The notes under the pieces are model-generated. The model was not told where the DNA came from. It was given only the letters and a program-made list of their open reading frames with translations, and did not search any database. The translations under genes were made by a program, and so were the position numbers. A stretch of DNA of 64,000 nt from an uncultured Mycoplasmatota bacterium (GTDB lineage: Bacteria; Bacillota_I; Bacilli_A; RF39; UBA660): positions 62,001 through 126,000 of the forward strand of contig URPE01000001.1 in the NCBI GenBank assembly GCA_900549625.1, in the 5' to 3' direction. Each line of letters begins with the position of its first letter. Positions within the stretch are counted from its first letter, which is position 1. Positions 17,160-25,168 of this stretch are shown here, piece after piece.

Positions 17160-18346
17160 AAGACTTTCCCATTATGAAACAAGATATTATTTATTTAGAT
17201 AATGGGGCTACAACATTAAAGCCACAATGTGTGATTGATAAGTTAACTGATTATTACAGTAATTACTCTGCTAATGCTCATCGTGGTGACTATGATATTT
17301 CTTATAAAGTAGATAAAGAATATGAGAATACAAGAGAATTAGTAAGAAAATTTATTAATGCTAAATACAAAGAAGAAATAATATTTACAAGTGGGGCAAC
17401 TGAAAGTCTAAATATTATTGCTACTTCATTTTTTAAAAAATATTTAGAACCAGGCGATGAAATACTTATTACCAAAAGTGAACATGCAAGTAATGTCTTA
17501 CCTTGGTTTAGATTAGAAACAGAAATAGGGGTTAAAGTAAAGTATATTCCTCTTGATAATAACCACTATGTCACTTTAGAAAATGTTAAAAAGAGTGTTA
17601 CACCAAAAACGCGTCTTATCGCTTTAGCTGGCATTACAAATGTTTTAGGCGATGAAAGACCTATCAAAGAAATAACCAAGTTTGCCCATGAAAATAATAT
17701 ATTCGTTGTATTAGATGGTGCTCAAAGTGTACCCCATAGGAAAACTGATACCCAAGATTTGGATATTGATTTTCTAGCATTCTCAGCTCACAAAATGTGT
17801 GGACCAACTGGGGTCGGGGTCTTATATGGTAAAAAAGAATTGCTAGAAAGCATGGATGCCTATAACTTGGGTGGTGGCATGAATGAATCTTTTGATAGCC
17901 CACAGACGGTTTACTTAAAAGACTTACCAACCCGTTTTGAAGCGGGAACACCTAATATTGCTGGAGTCATTGGTTTTGGTAAGGCAATTGAATACCTAGA
18001 GAGCATCGGTATGGAAAACATTGCTACTTATGAAAGAGAACTAAGAGAATATGCAATAGAAAAACTAATTAAGATTCCTCATTTAGATATTTTAAATATT
18101 GAGTCTGATAGTGGGATAATTTCCTTTAATGTCGATGGTATCTTTAGTCAAGATGTTGCCTATTACTTAAACAAATATAAAATATGTGTGAGAGCAGGTA
18201 ACCATTGTGCCAAAATTTTAAAAGATGAAGTCGGTGTTAAAAACAGCTTACGTGTTAGTTTATATTTTTATAACACTAAAGAAGACATTGATGCATTAGT
18301 AGAACTTTTAAGTGATATAGATAAAATTAGAAAAGAGATGTTATAA
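17150..18346 (+). CDS. sufS: SufS, PLP-dependent cysteine desulfurase
   Basis: 398 residues, overlapping the sufD-like gene by 10 bp, with AAAGGAGGG upstream. The PLP lysine is in FSAHKMCGPTGVGVLYG, the substrate loop cysteine in RAGNHCAK, and the N-terminal YLDNGATTLKP is typical of class V aminotransferase desulfurases. It takes sulfur from cysteine and passes the persulfide to SufU, encoded next. The R-A-G-x-H-C loop is the group II (SufS) form, as expected for a Firmicute SUF operon. Confidence 0.95.
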   Translation: MRLEDFPIMKQDIIYLDNGATTLKPQCVIDKLTDYYSNYSANAHRGDYDISYKVDKEYENTRELVRKFINAKYKEEIIFTSGATESLNIIATSFFKKYLEPGDEILITKSEHASNVLPWFRLETEIGVKVKYIPLDNNHYVTLENVKKSVTPKTRLIALAGITNVLGDERPIKEITKFAHENNIFVVLDGAQSVPHRKTDTQDLDIDFLAFSAHKMCGPTGVGVLYGKKELLESMDAYNLGGGMNESFDSPQTVYLKDLPTRFEAGTPNIAGVIGFGKAIEYLESIGMENIATYERELREYAIEKLIKIPHLDILNIESDSGIISFNVDGIFSQDVAYYLNKYKICVRAGNHCAKILKDEVGVKNSLRVSLYFYNTKEDIDALVELLSDIDKIRKEML

Positions 18347-18771
18347 TGAACGAAGAAACTAAAAGAGCAATAATAATGGAACACTATATGCACCCATTAA
18401 ATAAAATCGATGCTTTAAAAGAAGGCTATGAAACAGTTAATACATCTAATGCTTCTTGTATTGATAACTTAAATATTTATGTTGATATAAAAGATGACAT
18501 AATAAAAGACATTTACTTTAATGGGGAAGTCTGTGCAATAAGTACATCATCAACTTCAATCTTAATTAAAAATCTTATTGGAAAAAATATTAAAGAAGCA
18601 TTAGAATATATTAATAACTTTGAGAATATGATAAATGAAAAAGAATATGATGAAAATGTCCTTAATGAAGCTCTTGCTTATAACGAAATATATAAACAAG
18701 GTAATCGTAAAGGATGTGCTTATTTACCATACAGGGGTATTAAGAGTATTTTAGAAAGTCATTTAAAATAA
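18346..18771 (+). CDS. sufU: SufU, zinc-dependent sulfur acceptor of SufS
   Basis: 141 residues. Its ATG overlaps the sufS stop by one base. The three conserved cysteines and one Asp of SufU are all present: ASCID (C, D), GEVCAIS and RKGCAYLP. SufU binds zinc through these residues and takes over the persulfide from SufS by ligand swapping. The usual first motif N-P-x-C-G-D is modified to NASCIDN. It closes the operon. In Bacillus, sufB follows here, but in this window the next gene is ymxH. Confidence 0.92.
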   Translation: MNEETKRAIIMEHYMHPLNKIDALKEGYETVNTSNASCIDNLNIYVDIKDDIIKDIYFNGEVCAISTSSTSILIKNLIGKNIKEALEYINNFENMINEKEYDENVLNEALAYNEIYKQGNRKGCAYLPYRGIKSILESHLK

Positions 18772-18801
18772 TAAGAACACATATATTGTAATGGTGATAA
18801 T

Positions 18802-19038
18802 ATGAATTTATCTGACTTACAAAGAAAAGATATTATTGATATAAATACAGGTAAAAGACTAGGTAAAATTTATGATGCTAGGATTAGTGAGAATGGGACA
18901 ATTCTTTTCTTCACAGTTCTAAATCATAAATTTTTTCATTTCTGGCAAAAAGATAACGAACTAAATATTACTATGGATAAAATAAAAAAAATTGGGATTG
19001 ACACTATTCTTGTCACCAGTGATATTGACAATACTTGA
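18802..19038 (+). CDS. YlmC/YmxH family PRC-barrel protein
   Basis: 78 residues, ATG behind ATGGTGATAAT. The N-terminal MNLSDLQRKDIIDINTGKRLGKIYD is the typical PRC-barrel opening of the YlmC/YmxH family, which is widespread in spore-forming Firmicutes and linked to sporulation by expression in Bacillus. The molecular role is unknown. It follows sufU by 30 bp and could be co-transcribed with it. It ends in TGA inside a cluster of TTGACA boxes that begin the next transcript. Confidence 0.8.
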   Translation: MNLSDLQRKDIIDINTGKRLGKIYDARISENGTILFFTVLNHKFFHFWQKDNELNITMDKIKKIGIDTILVTSDIDNT

Positions 19039-19057
19039 CACAGTGCTTTTCTTTTGT

Positions 19058-19088
19058 TTGACACATATTCCTTTTGGTGTGTTACAAT
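19058..19088 (+). promoter_or_regulatory. Promoter-like elements before a candidate small RNA
   Basis: TTGACA at 19058-19063 and TACAAT at 19083-19088 are 19 bases apart, wider than ideal. Two further TTGACA boxes lie at 19025 and 19035. A start near 19095 would lead straight into the structured, non-coding segment. Confidence 0.5.
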
Positions 19089-19094
19089 CTATAT

Positions 19095-19208
19095 AGAATG
19101 GAGAAGGAAATTAATATAAAGAATAAAAGGGAAAACTCAAGTGAATCACAAATTTTTATCCTTCTAGTACCATTTTAACCCAAAAACACTATCTACCTAG
19201 TGTTTTTT
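19095..19208 (+). ncRNA. Candidate structured small RNA of about 110 nt
   Basis: No plausible open frame exists here. The 5' end AATGG (19097-19101) and AGAAGGA (19102-19108) pair exactly with CCATT (19170-19174) and TCCTTCT (19159-19165), giving a 12-bp closing stem broken by a four-base bulge. A perfect intrinsic terminator, AACACTA (19185-19191) with TAGTGTT (19198-19204) plus T residues, follows. A promoter-like pair lies just upstream. The outline, a closed domain plus terminator, is that of an independent small RNA. It does not match tmRNA, SRP RNA or any riboswitch I recognise. Confidence 0.5.
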
Positions 19209-19315
19209 ATTTGCACATTTCTAATTATTCATTACATATATTAATTTATTTCTTAAGATAATTGTTTTTTTTCATAATTTATACTATACTTTTATTAGAG
19301 TTAGTTGGTGAACAT

Positions 19316-19966
19316 ATGAACATACATATCGTATTAACAAATTATCTTCTTAAGTTTATGTATGGTGATCGAGCATTTCAAGATCCAATTCTTTTATCAA
19401 GAGAAGTATTAAAAAAGGCTTATCAAGAAGGTTTATACTTTATATCATCTAATAAAAGTATTATTGATAAAATTTATGAAGATAAAAAATTTCCTAATGA
19501 TAATGGTTTTTTCTTTGCAGGTATTCCTAGTATTATTGATGTTTGTCTTTCATCTTCTTTATGTAAAGAAATGTATGCAATTAAACTTAGCCTACCTTAC
19601 GAAGAACTTACTAGTTTTACATACACTACATCCTGTGGAGAAAAAGTACTATATGAAAAGATAGATAATTTAAGGTCAGATTATTTTAGTAAAACAAAAC
19701 TATCTTTACAAGTTAAAGACAAGACACCTTTATATATTGAAAGTGAGGAGCCATCATCTCTTTCATATGTTGAACAAGTTAAAATGACCGACTATTTTAT
19801 CCATGACATTACCGAATATAAATACATGATAGAAAATAGTCTAGATGCTTTAAAAGAAAAATTAAATGAAATAGTACTTACTAATAACTTAGTTAATTTA
19901 GAAGAAGTGCAAACACTTTATGAATCTTTAGTAGTAACAAGTACAAGTACTATTTACAAAAGATAA
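19316..19966 (+). CDS. Hypothetical cytoplasmic protein
   Basis: 216 residues. The ATG at 19316 is preceded by GGTG (19307-19310). The longer frame from 19262 would add a hydrophobic stretch that lies in promoter-like sequence. No signal peptide or membrane helix remains with this start. The sequence has mixed alpha/beta composition with three cysteines and a helical C-terminal half (about residues 145-205). I recognise no motif. It lies 30 bp before lspA and may share its transcript. It looks like a lineage-specific protein. Confidence 0.65.
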   Translation: MNIHIVLTNYLLKFMYGDRAFQDPILLSREVLKKAYQEGLYFISSNKSIIDKIYEDKKFPNDNGFFFAGIPSIIDVCLSSSLCKEMYAIKLSLPYEELTSFTYTTSCGEKVLYEKIDNLRSDYFSKTKLSLQVKDKTPLYIESEEPSSLSYVEQVKMTDYFIHDITEYKYMIENSLDALKEKLNEIVLTNNLVNLEEVQTLYESLVVTSTSTIYKR

Positions 19967-19996
19967 ATTAATTGTTAGAATAGGGGACAATAAATT

Positions 19997-20473
19997 ATGA
20001 AAAAAAGAAATGTTATGTTAGTTATTTTACTTTTATTAATTGATCAAGGTAGTAAAGGTCTAATGGAAGCCATTTTAACGGGTAAGAGTATAACAGTAAT
20101 ACCAAATTTCTTTAGTTTAGTTTTTGTTACAAATACCGGGGCTGCTTGGAGTATAATGCAAGGTAATACTTTGTTTTTAATTATTCTTGGTATTATTGCT
20201 ATTTTCTCTTTAATATTTGTAATGCCAACAATTAAAGAAAGTATTTGGAAGTCTATTTCCTTTACAATGTTATATGCTGGTATTATTGGTAACTTACTTG
20301 ACAGAGCCATATTTCATTATGTTAAAGATTTTTTGAAATTTACTATCTTTGGTTATGAATATCCAGTATTTAATTTTGCTGATATTTTTATCGTAGTAGG
20401 GGCTATACTTTTAATAGTTGCCGCTTGGAAGGGGGATATAGATGAAAAAAATAAACGTCGAAAACACAGTTAA
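19997..20473 (+). CDS. lspA: Lipoprotein signal peptidase II
   Basis: 158 residues with four membrane helices. The conserved motifs are all present: an N-terminal Asp in LLIDQGSKG, FVTNTGAAWS, GNLLDRAIF and FNFADIFIVVG. The last two carry the catalytic aspartate pair. The enzyme removes signal peptides from prolipoproteins in the membrane after diacylglyceryl transfer. The 3' end overlaps rluD by 32 bp, the usual Firmicute lspA-rluD pair. Confidence 0.95.
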   Translation: MKKRNVMLVILLLLIDQGSKGLMEAILTGKSITVIPNFFSLVFVTNTGAAWSIMQGNTLFLIILGIIAIFSLIFVMPTIKESIWKSISFTMLYAGIIGNLLDRAIFHYVKDFLKFTIFGYEYPVFNFADIFIVVGAILLIVAAWKGDIDEKNKRRKHS

Positions 20474-21347
20474 AGAAAGAATAGATAAATATTTAAGTGA
20501 AGTCTTAGATATTTCTCGGAGTGAAATTAATAGAATGATTAATGATAAGTGTCTTTTGTTAAATGGACTATACCCCAAGGCTTCTTCCAAAGTGAGTGAT
20601 GGCGATATAATAAGTATTGTAAAAGAATATAAAGCTGACACTAATATTGCCTCAGAAGATATACCTTTAGATATCGTTTATGAAGATGATGATGTTATTC
20701 TAATCAATAAAAAAAGTGGTATGGTTGTTCATCCTGGTAGTGGCAATAAAAATGGTACAATGGTCAATGCTCTTTTACATTACACCAGTGCGTTGAGTGA
20801 CATAAATGGAGAAATAAGACCAGGTATCGTTCATAGAATTGATAAAGATACATCAGGTTTAATACTAGTTGCCAAAAACAATAAAGCTCATGAAATATTA
20901 GCCGATGATTTTAAAAATAAACGTGTTAAAAGAAAATATATTGCCTTAGTAAGTGGGGTTTTAAAACATAATAATATTACTATTGATGCTCCAATTGGTA
21001 GAGACACGGTTAATCGTAAAAAAATGATGGTTACCGATAAAAATAGTAAGAATGCCATCACTCATGTTAAAGTGTTAAAAAGATATAATGGCTATACTTT
21101 AGTTGAGTGTTCCCTAGAAACAGGTAGAACCCATCAAATACGTGTCCATATGGCTTACATTGGGTATCCCATTTTTAATGACCCTGTGTATGGCAAAGGA
21201 AAAAGTACTGCTTTTGGCCAATTTCTTCATTCTAGTGAAATAGAATTTATTAGTCCTATAACTAAGAAAGAACTAACCTTTAAAGTACCAATACCTCATG
21301 AATTTCAAGCATTTTTAGATAACTTGGATAGTGAGAATAATAAATAA
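20442..21347 (+). CDS. RluD-family 23S rRNA pseudouridine synthase
   Basis: 301 residues, ATG behind GGAAGGGGGATA, overlapping lspA by 32 bp. An N-terminal S4 RNA-binding domain (about residues 8-65) is followed by the catalytic domain with HRIDKDTSGLILVAK, which carries the catalytic Asp, and the GRTHQIRVHMA motif. The order and length match RluD/YlyB proteins, which modify helix 69 region uridines or related sites in 23S rRNA. The exact target is inferred from the family. Its last 33 bp overlap a convergent gene. Confidence 0.92.
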   Translation: MKKINVENTVKERIDKYLSEVLDISRSEINRMINDKCLLLNGLYPKASSKVSDGDIISIVKEYKADTNIASEDIPLDIVYEDDDVILINKKSGMVVHPGSGNKNGTMVNALLHYTSALSDINGEIRPGIVHRIDKDTSGLILVAKNNKAHEILADDFKNKRVKRKYIALVSGVLKHNNITIDAPIGRDTVNRKKMMVTDKNSKNAITHVKVLKRYNGYTLVECSLETGRTHQIRVHMAYIGYPIFNDPVYGKGKSTAFGQFLHSSEIEFISPITKKELTFKVPIPHEFQAFLDNLDSENNK

Positions 21348-21635
21348 TATTATTGTAAATAATAAATAAGGAATAGATAGTGCTGATATATAACCTATTT
21401 CTTTTTTTATTTCTAATACTAAAAAAAGGGCATAGATCATTAAAAAGAAAGAAGATATTAAAGAAATTATTTGATCATTAAAATAAAAGATAAAACTAGT
21501 AGTGGCAATAGAAAATATTATATTAGAAAGTAATAAAAAGTAAAAATTTTTATTAACTTCTTTAAATAAAAGAATTTTGAAAATTAAAACAGTTAAAGGG
21601 ATAAGTGCAACTAAGATAGATATTAAATAGGCCAT
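21315..21635 (-). CDS. Four-helix membrane protein of unknown function
   Basis: 106 residues on the minus strand. The ATG at 21635 has AAAGAGGTGTC upstream, so translation is likely. Nearly the whole protein is hydrophobic, with about four membrane helices separated by short loops (KEVNKN, FNDQ, EIKKE). I do not recognise the family. It converges on rluD and overlaps its end by 33 bp, and no terminator is visible between them. Function unknown. Confidence 0.6.
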   Translation of the reverse strand: MAYLISILVALIPLTVLIFKILLFKEVNKNFYFLLLSNIIFSIATTSFIFYFNDQIISLISSFFLMIYALFLVLEIKKEIGYISALSIPYLLFTIILFIILTIQVI

Positions 21636-21695
21636 TATGACACCTCTTTACTAATTTTATGTTTTAATGTAAAATAATATGAGTGGAGGGATAGT

Positions 21696-22835
21696 ATGAA
21701 TGTTTTAGTAAATAAAAAAGATGAAATCATTATGCAACTAGTTCATTATTTTGTTACTTATGAAGATTATTCACCAATGGTTGTTAATGGTGTTAAAGAT
21801 GAAATATGGTTACAAAATCAAAGTGGTCCTTATAAAATAATCAGAATCAACTCTAATTATATTCATAATAAAGAACAATATGATTATGACTTACTTAAAA
21901 TAGACAATATTACAAAACAAGTTAAGAGAAAAACTTTAGCCTGGCGTATGAATGTATTAAATATCTTATTAGATGTTAATGATAATGTTAAGTTAGAGAA
22001 TTCTAAGAATATTGCTTCCGTAAAACTTAAGAACACTAAAAATATTAAAGAAGAGAATATTATTAGTAAGTATCCTGATATTAATGATAAGATTTTACTT
22101 GAAAGTGGCCTAGATTTAATGATTGACGTTACTAATGATATTAACGATAAAACAGAAAAAGAAAATAAGGTTTATGAGAGTATCTTTAAACCCAAAAAAA
22201 TAGTGATTACTAATATACTAATTTTCATAAATGTTTTAATGTTCTTTGTAGTTTTTGCGGCGAGCAAGGCTAATATTACGACTGGTGCTTTAGTTTCTTT
22301 TGGTGCTTTATATGTACCACTGGTTAAGAACGGAGAAATATTTAGATTAATTACAACCGGATTCTTACATGGTGGAGTCATGCATTTATTATTTAATATG
22401 TATGCTCTATATTTAATAGGAACCCAATTGGAAGGATTTATTGGTAAGAAGAACTTTTTAATTATTTATTTTTATAGCCTTATTAGTGCTTCTTTAATGA
22501 GTATGATAATAAATCCATATACTGTAAGTGTTGGTGCTAGTGGCGCCATATTTGGTTTACTAGGCAGTTTACTTTACTTTGGCTATCAATATCGTTTATA
22601 CCTTGGTAGTGTTATGAAAACACAAATAATACCAGTTATAGTAATTAACTTAATATTTGGTTTTACCATGCCTGGTATTGATAATGCCGCCCACATTGGT
22701 GGCTTAATTGGTGGTGCTTTAATAGCTATGGCCTTAGGAGTCCAACAAAAAGAAGATAAAGAACTAAAACTAAATGGTCTAGTAGTATCAATTATTTATA
22801 TAGCCTTTTTAGTATATATTGCTTTATTTAGATAA
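21696..22835 (+). CDS. Rhomboid intramembrane serine protease (YqgP/GluP-like)
   Basis: 379 residues, ATG behind GTGGAGGGA. A soluble N-terminal domain of about 165 residues precedes six or seven membrane helices. Rhomboid signatures are intact: GGVMHLLFNMYALYLIG, the catalytic serine in VGASGAIFGLLGS, and the catalytic histidine in NAAHIGGLIGG. The N-terminal domain plus rhomboid core resembles Bacillus YqgP, which cuts membrane proteins such as a magnesium transporter. The N-terminal region is Asn/Lys-rich and poorly conserved. Substrates cannot be read from sequence. Confidence 0.9.
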   Translation: MNVLVNKKDEIIMQLVHYFVTYEDYSPMVVNGVKDEIWLQNQSGPYKIIRINSNYIHNKEQYDYDLLKIDNITKQVKRKTLAWRMNVLNILLDVNDNVKLENSKNIASVKLKNTKNIKEENIISKYPDINDKILLESGLDLMIDVTNDINDKTEKENKVYESIFKPKKIVITNILIFINVLMFFVVFAASKANITTGALVSFGALYVPLVKNGEIFRLITTGFLHGGVMHLLFNMYALYLIGTQLEGFIGKKNFLIIYFYSLISASLMSMIINPYTVSVGASGAIFGLLGSLLYFGYQYRLYLGSVMKTQIIPVIVINLIFGFTMPGIDNAAHIGGLIGGALIAMALGVQQKEDKELKLNGLVVSIIYIAFLVYIALFR

Positions 22836-22838
22836 AAA

Positions 22839-22862
22839 AACACCTTTGTGGTGTTCTTTTTA
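22839..22862 (+). terminator. Terminator after the rhomboid gene
   Basis: AACACC (22839-22844) pairs with GGTGTT (22850-22855), followed by CTTTTT. Confidence 0.75.
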
Positions 22863-22895
22863 TTAAGACAAACAAATACAATTCTAATTTATATA

Positions 22896-23155
22896 ACTAA
22901 TTTTTTTGCTAGTTAGATTACTTTATAAAACCATGTAGCATAAAGTAATTTCTCCTTATTCTACATACTACAAAAAAACGTCTAAACAATGTGTTTAGAC
23001 ATCCCAAAACAATACTGAGGACGTCTAGCTCATGAAGACTAGAGGTTCTCTTTTTTTATTATATGAAATTTCTTTCATTAGATATATATTAACATAAAAA
23101 TGCTTGAAATAAAAGAGTTAATTTTGCAAAATTGAATAAGAGTAAGAGAGATAAA
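22896..23155. repeat. Dispersed toxin/RNA repeat, copy 1 (5' truncated)
   Basis: From 22896 the sequence matches the middle and 3' part of copy 3 (45.89 kb on), including the remnant of the toxin coding end at 22896-22933, where the frame is lost. It contains the minus-strand-type terminator hairpin (22978-22999), the plus-strand hairpin GAGGACGTCTAG/CTAGAGGTTCTC with a T run (23017-23057), the inverted repeat ATGAAATTTCTTTCAT (23063-23078), and a tail nearly identical to copy 2 up to 23155. The 5' leader and toxin start are missing, so this copy should be inactive as a toxin source. Its antisense RNA might still be made. Confidence 0.8.
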
Positions 23156-23170
23156 TTATGAAGCATTAAT

Positions 23171-23818
23171 TTGTTGTGGTGGTTATTAAAAAAACATAAC
23201 TTTCTAAAGCTACAGAAATTTAAAGAAAAAAATAGTAAAAGAAAAGTAATAGTAACTGCAATAATTCTAAGTGTTTTGTTATTATCTGGTATATATTTAT
23301 ATAGTTCTTTTGTCATGTTTGCAGAAGAAAAAAAATTTAATGCGATAAATGGTGAGATGACTGATCCAGGCGATGTTTATTTTGCTTACTATGTAGATGG
23401 AAAGATAACAAGCGGTATGCCTAGTCAAAATACCGGTTACAAAATAGATGCCGAAAAAAGTGAATGTACTAATGCTGTTATTCCCAAATGGGATTATGCT
23501 TTATGGGAGTTTAGAGCTAGCTATAGTAACTATAATGCAACCAATTATACAAGAACAATATGCAACTTGTATTTTATAAAAGAAAGTACTATTAGTATAG
23601 TGCTAGGTAATTTAACAATAAATAGTTATATCCCAGATTTTAGTAAAAGTGCTTGTGATGACTCTACTTGTGAATCCCACGAAAAAGGAATATTTATGGT
23701 GGAAGATGACTATGGAACTAGCCTTGCTTATGGACTTCGTCCAGTTATAAATTTAAAAAACACTTTAAAATTTTCGGGTGATGGTACTAAAAATAATCCA
23801 TATGTGCCAAGTTTATAG
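23171..23818 (+). pseudogene. Membrane-anchored surface protein, probably internally deleted or truncated
   Basis: A 215-residue frame whose only start is TTG at 23171 with no convincing ribosome site, directly after repeat copy 1. It has an N-terminal basic segment, one membrane helix (about residues 26-46), then DPGDVYFAYYVDGK and a cysteine-containing segment ending ICNLYF. The C-terminus YGLRPVINLKNTLKFSGDGTKNNPYV is the end module I associate with long repetitive surface proteins of uncultured Bacilli. Here the N-terminal and C-terminal modules are joined after about 170 residues with little between. I infer a shortened remnant or a gene whose start was replaced by the repeat. It could also be a compact functional member. 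Confidence 0.5.
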
Positions 23819-23868
23819 AAAATAATAAAAAATGTTAAAAAAGACTTGGTTCGACAAAATACTCACAT

Positions 23869-24193
23869 TAGTTGTTAGACGTCCTCTAGAAGGAGGATTA
23901 GTGTGAAAAAGGATACAGAAATCTGTATGTTAATGATACTAATATTTTTGTTAATTATGGTCATATTAATTTTAGTTTCCAAACTATTCTTAATCTCTTT
24001 TCTATAATTAAAAAATCGTCTAAACAAAAAGTTTAGACGTTCTTACAAACAATTGAGGACGTCTAGCTCATGAAAACTAGAGGTTCTCTTTTTTTATTAT
24101 ATGAAATTTCTTTCATTACACACATATTAACATAAAAATGCTTGAAATAAAAGAGTAAATTTTGTGAAATTGAATAAGAGTAGGAGAGATAAA
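23869..24193. repeat. Dispersed toxin/RNA repeat, copy 2 (complete)
   Basis: Complete unit: leader GTTGTTAGACGTCCTC (23871-23886), toxin-like reading frame (23903-24007), a hairpin CGTCTAAAC/GTTTAGACG (24017-24039) that would terminate minus-strand RNA because it is followed by a T run on that strand, a plus-strand terminator hairpin (24055-24097), an inverted repeat ATGAAATTTCTTTCAT (24101-24116), and a tail shared with copy 1 to about 24193. On the minus strand the bases just before the plus terminator read TATAAT, a possible -10 box for an antisense RNA. TAGACGTCCTC in the leader is exactly complementary to GAGGACGTCTA in the 3' hairpin. Confidence 0.8.
23903..24007 (+). CDS. Hydrophobic toxin-like peptide, 34 residues (copy 2)
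   Basis: GTG start with AGGAGG a few bases upstream. The peptide begins with KKDTEIC and continues as a single very hydrophobic helix ending KLFLISFL. Size, Lys-rich N-terminus and membrane helix match peptides of type I toxin-antitoxin loci such as Fst, TxpA or Ldr. The leader and downstream hairpins shared with copy 3 indicate an RNA-controlled gene. The antitoxin role of the antisense or 3' RNA is inference from layout. Confidence 0.6.
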   Translation: MKKDTEICMLMILIFLLIMVILILVSKLFLISFL

Positions 24194-24350
24194 ATTAAAT
24201 AAAAAATAATTTTTTAAAATGATTGGAAAAATAAGATACTTTACTATTGTTTTATATGCACATTTTTTCTTATAAAATTGCTAAAAGTTAAAATATGCTT
24301 TTATTTGCCAGTTATACCAACAGTTTATCTGAAAAATAAAAATATTAAAT

Positions 24351-24386
24351 GTCCAAGGTAGTAGTGCGAATCCGCTTGTATTGGAC
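24351..24386. other. GC-richer hairpin in an otherwise AT-rich gap (24194-24464)
   Basis: GTCCAA (24351-24356) pairs with TTGGAC (24381-24386), and inside it AGTGCG and CCGCTT can pair around a short loop. It stands out against the AT-rich flanks but has no T run and no gene beside it. The rest of the 24194-24464 gap shows no open frame with a ribosome site. It could be a remnant of a structured RNA or a recombination site. No function can be assigned. Confidence 0.4.
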
Positions 24387-24464
24387 TAGATAAAATTTAT
24401 TCAAAGATATCACCTTACTATAACTACTATATTTAAAAAAATACATGTATTAAAATATCTAATA

Positions 24465-24486
24465 ATAAAAGAAGGCTTTTGCCTTC
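24465..24486 (-). terminator. Terminator of lexA (minus strand)
   Basis: Read on the minus strand: GAAGGC, AAAA loop, GCCTTC, then TTTTATT. It lies directly after the lexA stop codon. Confidence 0.8.
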
Positions 24487-24487
24487 A

Positions 24488-25123
24488 TTAACGAATATTT
24501 CTATATAAACCAATAGCTTTACCCAAAATAGTAACATTTGGAAAAATAAATGGTTCCATAGTATCATTTTCTGGTTGTAAACGAATGTATCCATCTTCTT
24601 TATAAAACGTTTTAAGAGTAACCTCAGATTCTGGTGTCATAGCCACAACAATATCGCCATTTCGAGCTGTATTTTGTTTTTTTACAATTACAATATCGCC
24701 ATCATAAATGCCTTTGTTAATCATTGATTCACCACTTACCTCTAAAGTAAATATCGTTTCTTTAGCAGGTATTATAGAAGCAGGTAATGCAAAAAATTCA
24801 TTTGGTCTTTCAATAGCCTCAATAGGATTACCAGCCGTAATTTTGCCAAGAAGAGGAACTTTTACAACATCTTCTTTTTTATCTAGATATTCATTATCAA
24901 CCAATATTTCAATTGTTCTAAATTTATTACTTGAATTAGTTATTACACCAGCATTTTTAAGTCTAGTTAAATGGGCTTGAACAGTGGCAGGACTAGATAG
25001 TCCTAAGGCCTTACCGATTTCTCTTACTGATGGCGGATAACCATGTTCAGCTTTATATTTTTTTAAATAATCTAAAACTTCAATTTGCTTTTTTGTTAAG
25101 TTATTTGGGTCTGTCTTTTTCAT
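24488..25123 (-). CDS. lexA: LexA SOS repressor
   Basis: 211 residues. The start is the ATG at 25123, with TAAGGAGTGAG upstream. An extra in-frame upstream extension would cross the operator. The N-terminal winged helix contains KKQIEVLDYLKKYKAEHGYPPSVREIGKALGLSSPATVQAHL. The self-cleavage site is the Ala-Gly of GKITAGNPIEAIE, with catalytic Ser in SGESMINKGI and Lys in EVTLKTFY. LexA represses DNA-damage genes and cuts itself when RecA filaments form. It is divergent from a microprotein gene, with LexA-type operators between them. Confidence 0.96.
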   Translation of the reverse strand: MKKTDPNNLTKKQIEVLDYLKKYKAEHGYPPSVREIGKALGLSSPATVQAHLTRLKNAGVITNSSNKFRTIEILVDNEYLDKKEDVVKVPLLGKITAGNPIEAIERPNEFFALPASIIPAKETIFTLEVSGESMINKGIYDGDIVIVKKQNTARNGDIVVAMTPESEVTLKTFYKEDGYIRLQPENDTMEPFIFPNVTILGKAIGLYRNIR

Positions 25124-25168
25124 AATCTCACTCCTTAAAAAAATATTATCATAAAAAATGTCAAATGT

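Noticed and set aside
22896..24193. Insertion sequence or CRISPR array
   Set aside because: There is no transposase frame and no terminal inverted repeats, and repeat spacing is irregular with only three copies. The toxin/RNA unit explains the repetition.
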